Notes: generated by a model not told the origin, from the sequence alone. DNA of 64,000 bases from Palsa-965 sp044448685 (GCA_044448685.1 JBIOHC010000003.1:78948-142947); one strand, 5' to 3'; counted from the first letter of the stretch, positions 16,503 to 25,978 are shown. Program-made: numbers and translations.

Positions 16503-17498
16503 TCAGGCCAGGTTATCGGTCAGTTTTTGCATTTCCAGAGCAGGTGACTTGCGTTCATACAGTACCCGGTAAACCGCTTCGCTGACAGGCATTTTAACCT
16601 TGTATTTCTTATTGATTTCATGAATGCATTTTACACCGTAATACCCTTCGGCAATCATACTCATTTCGAGCTGGGCGTTTTTAACCGAATAGCCTTTACC
16701 TACCATTGCACCGAATGTACGGTTACGGCTGAACTGGGAATAGGCTGTAACAAGCAGATCACCCAGATAGGCCGAATCCATGATGTCGCGGTTAATGGGG
16801 TGAACCTTGTCAACAAAACGTTTTATTTCCTGTATGGCATTCGAAATCAGGACGGCCTGAAAATTATCTCCATAACCCAGCCCATGATATATTCCACTTG
16901 CTATGGCATACACATTTTTTAGCACAGCTGAATACTCTGTGCCGTAAATATCATCCGAAACGGTTGTTTTGATATAGCGACATTCCAGGCAGGATGCTAT
17001 ATAGGCCGCTGTTTGTTTATGCTGTGATGCAATAGTCAGGTAGGACAATTTTTCCAAAGCAACCTCCTCTGCATGACAAGGGCCGGTAATTACTCCGATA
17101 CGGTTGAAAGGAATACCAAAGATCTTATTAACATATTCCCCTACAATCAGGTTATGCTCGGGAACGATTCCCTTCACAGCTGAGAAAACTGTTTTCCCTT
17201 TGAAGAGGTCTTTGCCCAATCCTTTCAGTAAAGAGTTCAGAAATGCAGAAGGTACTGCCAGGATCAGAATATCCGCATGGTGTATTGCTTTCCGGATATC
17301 AGAAAATAAATGGAGCTTGTCGGTATCGAACTGTACCGAGCTGATATAATTCGGATTGTGTCCGTACTTTTTTATAAACGAAATGGTCTCTTCCTTCCTG
17401 ACCCACCAGGAAACCGACTTCATATTGTTGCACAGCATCTTAACCAATGCAGTAGCCCAGCTTCCACCTCCTATAACTGCTATTCTGGGCTCCTTCAT
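16503..17498 (-). CDS. gpsA: NAD(P)-dependent glycerol-3-phosphate dehydrogenase
   Basis: 331 residues, normal length. It reduces dihydroxyacetone phosphate to sn-glycerol 3-phosphate for phospholipid synthesis in the cytoplasm. Seen: the N-terminal Rossmann loop IAVIGGGSWATALVKML, the LILAVPSAFLNSLL segment, KGIVPEHNLIVGEY, ITGPCHAEEVA, the catalytic lysine region SAVLKNVYAIASGI, and DLLVTAYSQFSRNRTFGAMVGKG near the end. It starts three bases after the lysS stop codon, so the two are co-transcribed. Confidence 0.96.
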   Translation of the reverse strand: MKEPRIAVIGGGSWATALVKMLCNNMKSVSWWVRKEETISFIKKYGHNPNYISSVQFDTDKLHLFSDIRKAIHHADILILAVPSAFLNSLLKGLGKDLFKGKTVFSAVKGIVPEHNLIVGEYVNKIFGIPFNRIGVITGPCHAEEVALEKLSYLTIASQHKQTAAYIASCLECRYIKTTVSDDIYGTEYSAVLKNVYAIASGIYHGLGYGDNFQAVLISNAIQEIKRFVDKVHPINRDIMDSAYLGDLLVTAYSQFSRNRTFGAMVGKGYSVKNAQLEMSMIAEGYYGVKCIHEINKKYKVKMPVSEAVYRVLYERKSPALEMQKLTDNLA

Positions 17499-17501
17499 GA
17501 C

Positions 17502-19013
17502 CTATGCTTCAGGTCGCATTTGTGGGAAAAACAATACATCCTGTATACTGGGCACATTGGTCATAATCATGGCCAGGCGGTCAATACCCATACCCATTCC
17601 TGAAGTAGGGGGCATTCCGTATTCCAGGGCTCTCAAAAAATCGTGATCAATATACATGGCTTCTTTATCGCCCCGTTCCATCAGTTTTACCTGGTCCTCA
17701 AAACGGTTACGCTGATCAACCGGGTCGTTCAGCTCCGAATAGGCATTGCACAATTCCTTGCCATTCACCATCAGTTCAAAACGCTCCACCAGTCCTTCCT
17801 TACTGCGGTGCTTTTTACAAAGGGGTGACATTTCAAGCGGGTAGTCGGTGATGAATGTAGGCTGTATATAATTGCCTTCGCATTTGGCTCCGAAAATTTC
17901 ATCAATCAGTTTTCCCTTGCCCATAGCTTTATCGGCATGTATACCCAGCTTCTGGCAGGTATCACGAAGCTGGTTTTCATCCATAGCCGAAATGTCTATT
18001 CCAGTATGCTCCTGAATAGCCTCGTACATGGTAATACGTTTGAAGGGGCGCTGAAAGTCTATGACCTTATCACCTACCTGTACCTTGGTATCCCCGTGCA
18101 GATCCATAGCCACTTTTTCAAGCATCTCTTCGGTAAAATCCATCATCCAGTTATAATCCTTGTAGGCCACATAAATCTCCATCACGGTAAATTCAGGATT
18201 GTGGGTGCGGTCCATACCTTCGTTACGGAAGTCTTTGGCGAATTCATAGACTCCGTCATAGCCACCGACAATAAGTCTTTTCAGATACAGTTCATTGGCA
18301 ATACGAAGGTACAGTGGAATATCGAGTGCGTTGTGATGCGTTGTAAAAGGCCGTGCTGCAGCACCTCCGGGAATAGGCTGCAGAATGGGGGTTTCCACTT
18401 CAAGATAGCCTTTGCTGTTAAATGTTTCACGCAAAGACTGTACAAGTTGTGTACGCTTACGGAAGCGTTCTCTTACTTCAGGATCGATGATCATGTTCAC
18501 ATAACGCTGGCGATAGATGAATTCGGGATCGGTAACATCATTATGCGATACCCCTTCCGCGTCCGTAGTAACAACAGGCAATGGACGGAGGGCTTTGCTG
18601 AGTATGGAGTAGTGTGTGACATGTATGGAAATTTCACCGGTCTTGGTGGTAAATACATATCCTTTGATTCCTACAATATCTCCCAGATCGCTCAGCTTTT
18701 TAAAAACTGCATCATACATTGTCTTGTCTTCACCGGGACAGATATCATCGCGGCGAATATAAAGCTGTATACGACCTGTGCTATCCTGTATGACTGCGAA
18801 ACAGGCTTTGCCCATATCGCGTATGCTCATGATACGACCTGCAATACTGATGTTTTTATAGCTTGTCTTATCTCGTTCGTAATTCTCCTTGATATCGCGG
18901 GCGAATACATTTATTTCAAACAGGTTGGCCGGATAGGGATCTATACCCAGGTTTCGCAGTTCTTCACATTTCTGGCGACGGATAATTTCCTGTTCGGATA
19001 AGTCTTGGGACAT
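17502..19013 (-). CDS. lysS: lysyl-tRNA synthetase, class II
   Basis: 503 residues from the ATG at 19013 (MSQDLSEQEIIRRQKCEELRNLGIDPYPANLF); a TTG six codons upstream is unlikely. An N-terminal OB-fold anticodon-binding domain (ISIAGRIMSIRDMGKACFAVIQD) is followed by the class II catalytic core with motif 2 (FAKDFRNEGMDRTHNPEFTVME) and motif 3 (PPTSGMGMGIDRLAMIMTN). It charges tRNA-Lys with lysine in the cytoplasm. First gene of the lysS-gpsA unit. Confidence 0.97.
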   Translation of the reverse strand: MSQDLSEQEIIRRQKCEELRNLGIDPYPANLFEINVFARDIKENYERDKTSYKNISIAGRIMSIRDMGKACFAVIQDSTGRIQLYIRRDDICPGEDKTMYDAVFKKLSDLGDIVGIKGYVFTTKTGEISIHVTHYSILSKALRPLPVVTTDAEGVSHNDVTDPEFIYRQRYVNMIIDPEVRERFRKRTQLVQSLRETFNSKGYLEVETPILQPIPGGAAARPFTTHHNALDIPLYLRIANELYLKRLIVGGYDGVYEFAKDFRNEGMDRTHNPEFTVMEIYVAYKDYNWMMDFTEEMLEKVAMDLHGDTKVQVGDKVIDFQRPFKRITMYEAIQEHTGIDISAMDENQLRDTCQKLGIHADKAMGKGKLIDEIFGAKCEGNYIQPTFITDYPLEMSPLCKKHRSKEGLVERFELMVNGKELCNAYSELNDPVDQRNRFEDQVKLMERGDKEAMYIDHDFLRALEYGMPPTSGMGMGIDRLAMIMTNVPSIQDVLFFPQMRPEA

Positions 19014-19049
19014 TGGAATGAGTTTGTGCAAATATAGAAATTTAGGGCT

Positions 19050-20294
19050 CTATTCAGCGAGGAGCTTTTGGAGAAAACGATCATTTTCCTCTTTAAACCG
19101 GTCGAAATACACTCCCGTTCCGGGGCCGGTGAAACCGGTATAGATTTTCCTGACCCGTCCTTTTTTATCGATATAGATTGTCGTCGGGAAAGCCATCACG
19201 GCATTCAGCATAGGAAGGGCTTCTGAAGCCTCCCGGGTTCCGGATTTTCCTGTTATCAGAAAATCATACCCTGCATGAAAACGGGTTTTGACCTTGTTCA
19301 GATTTGCGGCTGCTTTTACCGGATCGGTAGTTTTTTCAAATGCCAAAGCCACCACTTCCAGTCCTTTTGCGTTCAGATTAGAATACTCCCCGGCAAGGTA
19401 AGCCGTTTCATCCATACAGTTCGGACACCAGGAGCCCATGATCTGTATGATCACCACTTTGTTTTTGTAGCGCTCATCTTCCAGACTTACATCTTTCCCT
19501 TCTGAATTCTTGTAACGGAACGCTATTTTATCAAATCCTTTTTTAAGAAAGGTCAGTGAATCCGGATTATGAAGGGAGAATTTATCATTGCGCCGGGCAG
19601 TCCATTTCTCAAAACCTGTAGTTCCCGAATATGCATCACCGGAAAGTGTGGAGTCCGGTTTTATTTTCCATTTGAAATAATAGGCATGACTGCCATCGAA
19701 GCAGGACATATAAATCCAGTCTGTACACGCATACCCGCTCAGATAGCGGTAGTCGCCTGTTTCGGTCAGAAAGGTTCCGTTTACGGAATGTTCACTCTGG
19801 CTATAGCGGAAAATTCCGATTGCTTTATAGCTCGGTTCATCAGCGGGGCTGAAGGTTACTTCCCAGCGGGAAGAGGAAAGGAGATTAAAGACCGGCAATG
19901 ATTTATCGCAGGTAAATTCCCTTCCATAATACGCCCTGAAAGGTGTTTCCTGATGATCCTTGCGGGAATGGTTGATCCAGGTTCCTTCCATCTCCTTTCC
20001 CCCCTCTTTCACCTGTATGCGGAATTCGGAATCGTACAAAGGCATTTTGAAATTGAAGGAATCAACAACAGCAGTGATTTGATCTATCTCTATTTTCTCT
20101 TCTCCATTGCGTATTTCAAGTGATGTGCCTGTCTTGGTTTTTTTATATTCAAAATAAAAAGGGAGTCGGGTTGTTCCGTTGAGCTGCAGTTCGCCCTGCC
20201 AGGTACCGGCTTTGGGGAGTATGGCTTTCTGTGCGCAAGCCGAAACCGCTGCAAAACTGAGTAAGAGAATGACGTGTAAGGCCCTTATTTTCAT
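19050..20294 (-). CDS. TlpA-like thioredoxin-fold lipoprotein
   Basis: 414 residues. The signal peptide ends with AVSAC, a plausible lipobox. Residues about 25-240 are a beta-rich domain often found fused to thioredoxins in Bacteroidota (GTWQGELQLNGTTRLPFYFEY). The C-terminal third is a TlpA/ResA-type thioredoxin with active site GSWCPNCMDE and the cis-proline loop FPTTIYIDKKGRV. It probably handles disulfide reduction outside the cytoplasm, for example in cytochrome maturation, but nothing nearby fixes the partner. It faces the nucleotidyltransferase module across a short shared promoter region. Confidence 0.85.
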   Translation of the reverse strand: MKIRALHVILLLSFAAVSACAQKAILPKAGTWQGELQLNGTTRLPFYFEYKKTKTGTSLEIRNGEEKIEIDQITAVVDSFNFKMPLYDSEFRIQVKEGGKEMEGTWINHSRKDHQETPFRAYYGREFTCDKSLPVFNLLSSSRWEVTFSPADEPSYKAIGIFRYSQSEHSVNGTFLTETGDYRYLSGYACTDWIYMSCFDGSHAYYFKWKIKPDSTLSGDAYSGTTGFEKWTARRNDKFSLHNPDSLTFLKKGFDKIAFRYKNSEGKDVSLEDERYKNKVVIIQIMGSWCPNCMDETAYLAGEYSNLNAKGLEVVALAFEKTTDPVKAAANLNKVKTRFHAGYDFLITGKSGTREASEALPMLNAVMAFPTTIYIDKKGRVRKIYTGFTGPGTGVYFDRFKEENDRFLQKLLAE

Positions 20295-20340
20295 GAGCCT
20301 AATTTAGGTATTATATCAGCAGGCTTACCCGACTTTTTCT

Positions 20341-20348
20341 TAACTTTG
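20341..20348 (+). promoter_or_regulatory. -7 box four bases before the start codon of the small module protein
   Basis: TAACTTTG is a perfect TAnnTTTG box, ending four bases before the ATG at 20353. A start about 5-7 bases after the box would give a leaderless mRNA. No TTTG -33 box is evident. Confidence 0.5.
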
Positions 20349-20352
20349 AGTC

Positions 20353-20553
20353 ATGCCCAAGCTGATCATTCATAATCCTCCACTTAGCCGGGAAGAAATA
20401 GCCGACAGGAGACTCGAAGAGAACCTGAAAAGGACTCCCCGGGAACGGATCGCTTTGATGTTTGAACTCAACAAGCTATCAGCTAAGCTTAAAAAAGGCC
20501 CGTTGAAAGAGCCTCAGGGACTCGGAGTGGTTGTAAAGCGCAGCCCCCTATGA
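20353..20553 (+). CDS. small protein paired with a nucleotidyltransferase (possible antitoxin-like partner)
   Basis: 66 residues, highly charged and helical: SREEIADRRLEENLKRTPRERIALMFELNKLSAKLKKGPLK. There is no signal peptide or membrane segment. The RTPRERIALMFELNKLS stretch resembles short proteins that precede minimal nucleotidyltransferases in other genomes; that is recollection, not a database match. It overlaps the nucleotidyltransferase by four bases (ATGA), so they are translated together. I do not recognise a named family. A role as inhibitor or specificity subunit of the partner is inference from the pairing. Confidence 0.6.
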   Translation: MPKLIIHNPPLSREEIADRRLEENLKRTPRERIALMFELNKLSAKLKKGPLKEPQGLGVVVKRSPL

Positions 20554-21026
20554 GTTTGTTTGACCCGGACGGACTCAGTTTTCTTTCTGCCCTTCACACA
20601 AACAAGGTTCGGTTTATGCTTGTCGGAGGAATCGCCGTTAACTATTATGGACATTCCAGAGCAACCGGAGATATTGATTTATGGGTTGAGGACTCCCTTT
20701 CAAACCGGCACAATCTTGTATCTGCATTAAAGGATTATGGGATTGAACAGGCGGAGATTTTTTTAACGCTTCCATTATTGGCTGGATATTCTGAAGTACT
20801 CCTCAACAGCGGCGTATACATTGACCTGATGTCAGAGCTCCAGTTTTTCAAAAAGGACTCCTTCTTTGAATGTTATGAGTTGGCTGAGGTTTTTGAAGTT
20901 GACCAAATTGATCTTAAAGTCCTCCACATTAACCGCCTCATAGAAGAGAAAAAAAAATCGTCCCGATCCAAAGACCGGGATGATGCAGAAATGCTGGAAG
21001 CTATTCTTCGTAAACGGAAAGTCTGA
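20550..21026 (+). CDS. minimal nucleotidyltransferase-fold protein (DUF6036/AbiEii-like)
   Basis: 158 residues. The signature GGIAVNYYGHSRATGDIDLWV holds the nucleotidyltransferase glycine pair and the DxD metal-binding motif (T-G-D-I-D), followed by VYIDLMSELQFF with a candidate third acidic residue. Similar proteins act in abortive-infection and toxin-antitoxin systems, or as orphan nucleotidyltransferases. Unlike MNT-HEPN pairs, the partner here is a short helical protein, not a HEPN domain. A charged C-terminal helix (LHINRLIEEKKKSSRSKDRDD) closes it. It converges on the ALDH gene with a three-base gap, so the module is tightly inserted between housekeeping genes. Confidence 0.75.
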   Translation: MSLFDPDGLSFLSALHTNKVRFMLVGGIAVNYYGHSRATGDIDLWVEDSLSNRHNLVSALKDYGIEQAEIFLTLPLLAGYSEVLLNSGVYIDLMSELQFFKKDSFFECYELAEVFEVDQIDLKVLHINRLIEEKKKSSRSKDRDDAEMLEAILRKRKV

Positions 21027-21029
21027 TTC

Positions 21030-22589
21030 CTAGATATTGAAATTAATCCCTTGTGCCAGCGGCAACTTGGAACCGTAATTGATCGTGTTGGTTTGGCGGC
21101 GCATATATACTTTCCAGGCATCGGAACCGCTTTCCCTTCCTCCACCTGTTTCCTTCTCACCACCGAAAGCACCACCTATTTCAGCACCGGAAGTTCCGAT
21201 ATTGACGTTGGCAATACCGCAGTCTGAACCGGAAGCAGCCAGAAAGGCTTCCATTTCGCACATGTTATTGGTAAAGATTGACGATGATAGTCCCTGCGGA
21301 ACACCGTTCTGCATGGCAATGGCTTCTTCGATCGTTTTGTATTTCATGACATACAGGATAGGCGCAAATGTTTCTTCCTGTACAATATGATATTCATTCT
21401 TAGCCTCTACAATGCAAGGCTTCACGTAGCAGCAGCTTTCGTATCCGTCGCCTGCAACCACACCTCCATCCACAACAATTTTTCCGCCTTCTGTTTTGGC
21501 GCGCTCAATAGCGGTGAGGTAATCATCAACCGCTTTTTTATCAATCAGTGGCCCCACGTGGTTATTTGCATCCAGTGGATTTCCGATTTTCAGCTGTCCG
21601 TATGCATTCTTCAGCACATTCAGGGTTTTATCGTAAATGCTTTCATGAATGATGAGCCTGCGGGTGGAAGTGCAACGCTGACCGGCAGTACCAACAGCTC
21701 CGAATACGGATCCTACAAGCACCATACTGAGGTCTGCGTGCTCGGAAACTATGATTGCATTGTTACCACCCAGTTCAAGGATTGTTTTTCCGAAACGGCG
21801 TGCAACACTTTCGGACACGATACGACCTATACGGGTTGAACCGGTAAAGGAAACCAGGGGAACACGTTTATCATTATTCATCAGATCCCCGACCGGATTA
21901 CCTATAAGCAGACAGCTGACTCCTTCCGGGATATCATTCTTTTTCAGTACATCGGTAATAATATTCTGACAGGCAATGGCACAAAGAGGGGTTTTGGAGC
22001 TTGGTTTCCAAATACAGACATCTCCGCAAACCCAGGCTAGCATGGCATTCCAGCTCCATACGGCAACAGGGAAGTTAAAAGCTGAAATAATTCCAACAAT
22101 TCCCAATGGGTGGTACTGTTCATACATACGGTGCTGGGGACGCTCACTGTGCATGGTAAGACCATAGAGCTGACGGGAAAGACCCACAGCGAAATCACAG
22201 ATATCGATCATCTCCTGCACTTCGCCTAAACCTTCCTGCAGGCTTTTTCCCATTTCATAGGAAACGAGTTTGCCGAGGGGATCTTTGTATTTGCGCAGCT
22301 GGTCGCCCATCTGACGTACCATTTCTCCTCTTTTCGGTGCTGGAACATCCCTCCACACCTTGAATGCAGCCTCGGCAGTTTTTACGATATGCTCATAATC
22401 GGCAGCGGTGGCCGTATGGATGGAGCCGATCAGCTGCCCGTTGACAGGAGAAAATGATTCTATTTTAGGACCCTTGGTCTGGAAATGTTTTGTTCCGGTA
22501 GATGCTCCATAATTCTGGGCTTCTATACCGAGTTGTTTCAATACCTGTTCGATACCGAATGTATCCTTGGAAAGTGTGGTGGTTGACAT
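21030..22589 (-). CDS. aldehyde dehydrogenase, ALDH7 family (L-aminoadipate-semialdehyde dehydrogenase type)
   Basis: 519 residues. Antiquitin/AmaB type, shown by YGLTMHSERPQHRMYEQYHPLGIVGIISAFNFPVAVWSWN, the catalytic cysteine in GTAGQRCTSTRRL, the general-base glutamate in ILELGGNNAI, and GAEIGGAFGGEKETGGGRESGSDAWK at the end. Family members oxidise alpha-aminoadipate semialdehyde in lysine breakdown; substrates vary and no lysine-catabolism neighbour is present. A consensus -7 box (TAATTTTG, 22623-22616) precedes it, so it probably has its own promoter even though the upstream gene runs the same way. Confidence 0.9.
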   Translation of the reverse strand: MSTTTLSKDTFGIEQVLKQLGIEAQNYGASTGTKHFQTKGPKIESFSPVNGQLIGSIHTATAADYEHIVKTAEAAFKVWRDVPAPKRGEMVRQMGDQLRKYKDPLGKLVSYEMGKSLQEGLGEVQEMIDICDFAVGLSRQLYGLTMHSERPQHRMYEQYHPLGIVGIISAFNFPVAVWSWNAMLAWVCGDVCIWKPSSKTPLCAIACQNIITDVLKKNDIPEGVSCLLIGNPVGDLMNNDKRVPLVSFTGSTRIGRIVSESVARRFGKTILELGGNNAIIVSEHADLSMVLVGSVFGAVGTAGQRCTSTRRLIIHESIYDKTLNVLKNAYGQLKIGNPLDANNHVGPLIDKKAVDDYLTAIERAKTEGGKIVVDGGVVAGDGYESCCYVKPCIVEAKNEYHIVQEETFAPILYVMKYKTIEEAIAMQNGVPQGLSSSIFTNNMCEMEAFLAASGSDCGIANVNIGTSGAEIGGAFGGEKETGGGRESGSDAWKVYMRRQTNTINYGSKLPLAQGINFNI

Positions 22590-22615
22590 ATGCAGTGTTT
22601 TTTGGTAAAGCCTTG

Positions 22616-22623
22616 CAAAATTA
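22616..22623 (-). promoter_or_regulatory. -7 box of the ALDH7 gene
   Basis: TAATTTTG on the minus strand, a perfect TAnnTTTG, ending 26 bases before the ATG at 22589. Confidence 0.55.
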
Positions 22624-22638
22624 ACACAATTGCCCGAA

Positions 22639-23412
22639 TCAATGCGGCTTGGGCTGTGTTTTGTTCTCCACAGTCTGTGCAGGTGGTATAGACCTGTTAT
22701 AGATGATTTTAGCAGCTACGGAAAGGACCTGATTGCTGATCTTTTTGGGATCATTCTGTCCGGGTTCGAATTTTACCTTTGCCAGTCCCCCTCCGACTTG
22801 TTTGCCAAGTACATCATAGGTTGTAAAATGTACCCAGGCTTCCCGTTGAGGAACAAGATCGGTAGAAACAGCACCTTTCAGATCCAGTTCGGAGATAAAA
22901 ACAAACAGTTCGGCTCCGTATTTTTTATGCATGGCTTCGAGTAATCCGGGCTGGTTGATAACGGTACGCATATAACGCTCTTCATCACCGTGAGTAGGTG
23001 TGGTGATCTGCCCGTTGCTGACACTTTTCTGATCATCCGGTTTTTCCTTTCCCGAGCAAAGAGTGTATTTGTAACCTATAGATTTGTAAATAAACCGGAG
23101 ATCCTTGCCTGTCTTACTCGTGTCTTTGAGCAGGGATACAGGTTTATAGGTAATCTTAAACCTGGACATGAGCTGATTGTCTAAGCCCTGACGAAGAGTT
23201 TCCCTTATCTGAGGCACTGTCATCTTTGTTTCCTTATTGATGCTTCTGTCAATATCCGACATATACATCTTCCTTTCGGGAGGAATGATCAGCATCTTTG
23301 TCTTAACCGGTGCAGGTGCTTTATCTGCTTCATTATCCTTCTTCTCCTGAGCAGTACCAGCCAGGGAGTAGAAAAACAGGATCAGGAAGCAAGAGGAAGC
23401 AAACCTGTTCAT
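22639..23412 (-). CDS. uncharacterised periplasmic protein
   Basis: 257 residues, no family recognised. Signal peptide MNRFASSCFLILFFYSLAGTAQ, then a charged linker (EKKDNEADKAPAPVKTK). The mature part starts with MLIIPPERKMYMSDIDRSINKET and contains KKYGAELFVFISELDLKG and REAWVHFTTYDVLGKQVGGGLAKVKF. This resembles, loosely, the fold of outer-membrane-assembly accessory lipoproteins or DUF4136-type proteins, but I would not assign it. It begins eight bases downstream of the rseP stop codon, so it is co-transcribed with dxr-rseP. Confidence 0.55.
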   Translation of the reverse strand: MNRFASSCFLILFFYSLAGTAQEKKDNEADKAPAPVKTKMLIIPPERKMYMSDIDRSINKETKMTVPQIRETLRQGLDNQLMSRFKITYKPVSLLKDTSKTGKDLRFIYKSIGYKYTLCSGKEKPDDQKSVSNGQITTPTHGDEERYMRTVINQPGLLEAMHKKYGAELFVFISELDLKGAVSTDLVPQREAWVHFTTYDVLGKQVGGGLAKVKFEPGQNDPKKISNQVLSVAAKIIYNRSIPPAQTVENKTQPKPH

Positions 23413-23420
23413 TGGCAGGA

Positions 23421-24743
23421 TCAGTTTCTTAAATGCCTGAAGACATCATTGCCATTGGCAAAGACAAAGAGGGCAAGAAGCAATACCATTCCGGCCAGCT
23501 GTGCATATTCCATCACTTTCTGGTTTGGTTTGCGCCGGGTAATCATTTCATACAACAGAAACATGACATGGCCTCCGTCCAGAGCAGGAATAGGAAGAAT
23601 ATTCATGAATGCAAGAATGATGGAAATAAATGCTGTCAGATTCCAGAACGAAGCCCAGTCCCATACCGGAGCAAACAAGCTGCCGAAGGTGCCGAAACCG
23701 CCCATCTGTTTGACCCCTTCTTTCGTAAAGACATATTTGAAATTACTTACATAAGCACTCAATTTTTCCGAAGCAAGTTCGAATCCTTTGGGGATAGATT
23801 GAAAAAAGGAATAGTGTTCTGTTTTCGAAGGCAGGAATTTATCATAACTGCGCTGATAGACTCCAATATGTCCATCGTCTGTAACATTTACCTGTATTGA
23901 CATTTTCTTTCCATCCCGGATTATTCCAAGGCTGGCAGTTTTTCCTGACAGAGGTTCTATCTTAGGAAAGAATTCCTCGAAATAGCGAATAGAATCCTTG
24001 TTGACAGCAACAATCTGATCTCCTTTGCGGATACCGGCTTTTATTGCAGGATCTCCCTCACGTAAACTGTTAACAATGAAAGGATAAGCCGGGGCAATAA
24101 GACCCTTTTTCTTCTTGGTAAGCAGGGTTTTCTGAACAAAGGTATCGGGTATTAAAATAGTTTTTGTTTCTCCGTTTCTGTCAACGATAAAGACTTTTGC
24201 CTTATCATTTACAATTTTAGGCCCTATCTCATCAAAATTCACAACCTTTTTTCCATCTATGGAAATGACCTTGTCTCCGGTCTGAAAACCCAGGTTAACC
24301 ATTTCAGGGACAAATACAGCTCCAAACTTCGCATTCTGAATCGGCAATACTGTTACACCCCATACAAATGCAATCATGCAGTAAATAAGGAATCCCAGAA
24401 TTATATTGACGGTAACACCACCCAGCATAACAATGAGTCTTTGCCAGGCCGGCTTGGAACGGAATTCCCAGTCCTTGGCAGGTTCTTTCATCTGTTCCTT
24501 ATCCATAGACTCATCGACCATGCCTGCAATTTTTACATAACCGCCAAGAGGCAGCCAGCCAATACCATATTCGGTATCGCCTTTTTTAAATTTGAACAGG
24601 GAGAACCAGGGATCAAAAAAGAGGTAGAATTTTTCCACTCTTATTTTGAACAGACGGGCAGGAATAAAATGTCCGGCCTCATGTAATATGATGAGTATAG
24701 AAAGACTGAGAATCAGTTGTGCAGCCTTGATTAATATTTCCAT
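23421..24743 (-). CDS. rseP: RIP metalloprotease (site-2 protease)
   Basis: 440 residues. Membrane zinc protease with HEAGH at residues 21-25 in the first helix, the conserved YGIGWLPLGGYVKIAGM segment, one or two PDZ domains in the middle (EMVNLGFQTGDKVISIDGKKV; DPAIKAGIRKGDQIVAVNKD) and the second active-site motif in NILPIPALDGGHVMFLLYE near the C-terminus. Family members cut anti-sigma factors and leftover signal peptides within the membrane. It follows dxr by 45 bases; dxr-rseP is a common bacterial pairing. Confidence 0.95.
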   Translation of the reverse strand: MEILIKAAQLILSLSILIILHEAGHFIPARLFKIRVEKFYLFFDPWFSLFKFKKGDTEYGIGWLPLGGYVKIAGMVDESMDKEQMKEPAKDWEFRSKPAWQRLIVMLGGVTVNIILGFLIYCMIAFVWGVTVLPIQNAKFGAVFVPEMVNLGFQTGDKVISIDGKKVVNFDEIGPKIVNDKAKVFIVDRNGETKTILIPDTFVQKTLLTKKKKGLIAPAYPFIVNSLREGDPAIKAGIRKGDQIVAVNKDSIRYFEEFFPKIEPLSGKTASLGIIRDGKKMSIQVNVTDDGHIGVYQRSYDKFLPSKTEHYSFFQSIPKGFELASEKLSAYVSNFKYVFTKEGVKQMGGFGTFGSLFAPVWDWASFWNLTAFISIILAFMNILPIPALDGGHVMFLLYEMITRRKPNQKVMEYAQLAGMVLLLALFVFANGNDVFRHLRN

Positions 24744-24788
24744 TAGGGTGTTTTAATAACGTGTAAAGTTACAGAATTAAAGCCAGAA

Positions 24789-25970
24789 TCAGCGTTCTAT
24801 CATTGCTGTTGTGAGCAGACGGGTTTCCTGATCTGTTTCAATATAATCGGAATAGGATGGTTTGTCAATAAATGCAATCTGCTGCATTGCCTTTTCAAGG
24901 ATATCGGGGATGGAGTTGAAAGCTACTTTATCATGCAGAAATGCTCTGACAACCACTTCATTAGCTGCATTGAGTATACACGACATATTTCCTCCCTGTT
25001 TAAGGGCTTCGAAAGCCAGTGGTAAGCAACGGAAGGTTTGGGTATCCGGTTTTTCAAAGGTCAAGTTAGGGTATTTCAAAAAATCAAAGCGCGGAAAACG
25101 GGAAGGAAGCCGCTTCGGATAGGTAAGTGCGTATTGAATTGGCAGCTTCATATCGGGCAGGCCCATCTGAGCCTTCATAGATCCGTCTTCAAACTGGACA
25201 ATAGAATGAATGATACTCTGAGGATGTATAACCACATCGATCTGTTCCGGACGCAGGTGAAAAAGCCACTTAGCTTCAATCACTTCCAGACCTTTATTCA
25301 TGAGTGTGGACGAATCAATGGTGATCTTTGCACCCATATCCCAGTTTGGATGCTTCAATGCCTGCTCCTTCTTTACTTTAGCCAGGAACTCCAATGATTT
25401 ACCCCTGAATGGGCCTCCGGAAGCCGTGAGATAAATTTTCTCAATCTTATTGTGGAACTCTCCGGCAAGGCATTGGAAAATGGCTGAATGCTCGGAATCA
25501 ACAGGATAAATATTGACCCCGTTTTCTCTGGCCATTGCCGTGACCATTGCTCCTGCAACTACCAGGGTTTCCTTATTGGCCAGGGCAATCTGCTTGCCGG
25601 CCTTGATGGCCGACAGGGTTGAAGCTAGTCCGGCATAACCCACAATAGCTGTCAGCACCATATCAATACTTTCCATTGTAACCACCTGTGAAATGGCTTC
25701 CTGTCCGGCAAATACCTTAATGTCTTCTGCTTTCAATGCTTCCTTCACCAGGGCATACTGATGTTCATCGGCAATAACTACCGCATTCGGCCTGAACTCC
25801 AAAGCCTGGGCTATAAGGAGTGCTGCATTTCCATTACCCGTTAACACTTCCACCTGAAAGTGCTCCGGATGGGCTCTTACCACTTCCAAAGCCTGAGTGC
25901 CGATGGAGCCGGTAGAACCGAGGATGGCTAAATGTTTGGTAAGGGCGGAATCCTGTTTGTTTTTTTTCAC
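24789..25970 (-). CDS. dxr: 1-deoxy-D-xylulose-5-phosphate reductoisomerase
   Basis: 393 residues, normal length. It converts DXP to methylerythritol phosphate with NADPH in isoprenoid synthesis. Seen: the Rossmann start LAILGSTGSIGTQALEVVRAHPEHF, ALANKETLVVAGAMV, the metal-binding PVDSEHSAIFQCL, LTASGGPFRG, HPNWDMGAKITIDSSTLMNKGLEVIEAKWLF, and the C-terminal helical domain with NAANEVVVRAFL. It starts eight bases after the M23 peptidase stop codon. Confidence 0.97.
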   Translation of the reverse strand: MKKNKQDSALTKHLAILGSTGSIGTQALEVVRAHPEHFQVEVLTGNGNAALLIAQALEFRPNAVVIADEHQYALVKEALKAEDIKVFAGQEAISQVVTMESIDMVLTAIVGYAGLASTLSAIKAGKQIALANKETLVVAGAMVTAMARENGVNIYPVDSEHSAIFQCLAGEFHNKIEKIYLTASGGPFRGKSLEFLAKVKKEQALKHPNWDMGAKITIDSSTLMNKGLEVIEAKWLFHLRPEQIDVVIHPQSIIHSIVQFEDGSMKAQMGLPDMKLPIQYALTYPKRLPSRFPRFDFLKYPNLTFEKPDTQTFRCLPLAFEALKQGGNMSCILNAANEVVVRAFLHDKVAFNSIPDILEKAMQQIAFIDKPSYSDYIETDQETRLLTTAMIER

Positions 25971-25978
25971 AATAAATC

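Noticed and set aside
17937..19001. 354-codon plus-strand frame
   Set aside because: Antisense shadow of lysS with no recognisable domain.
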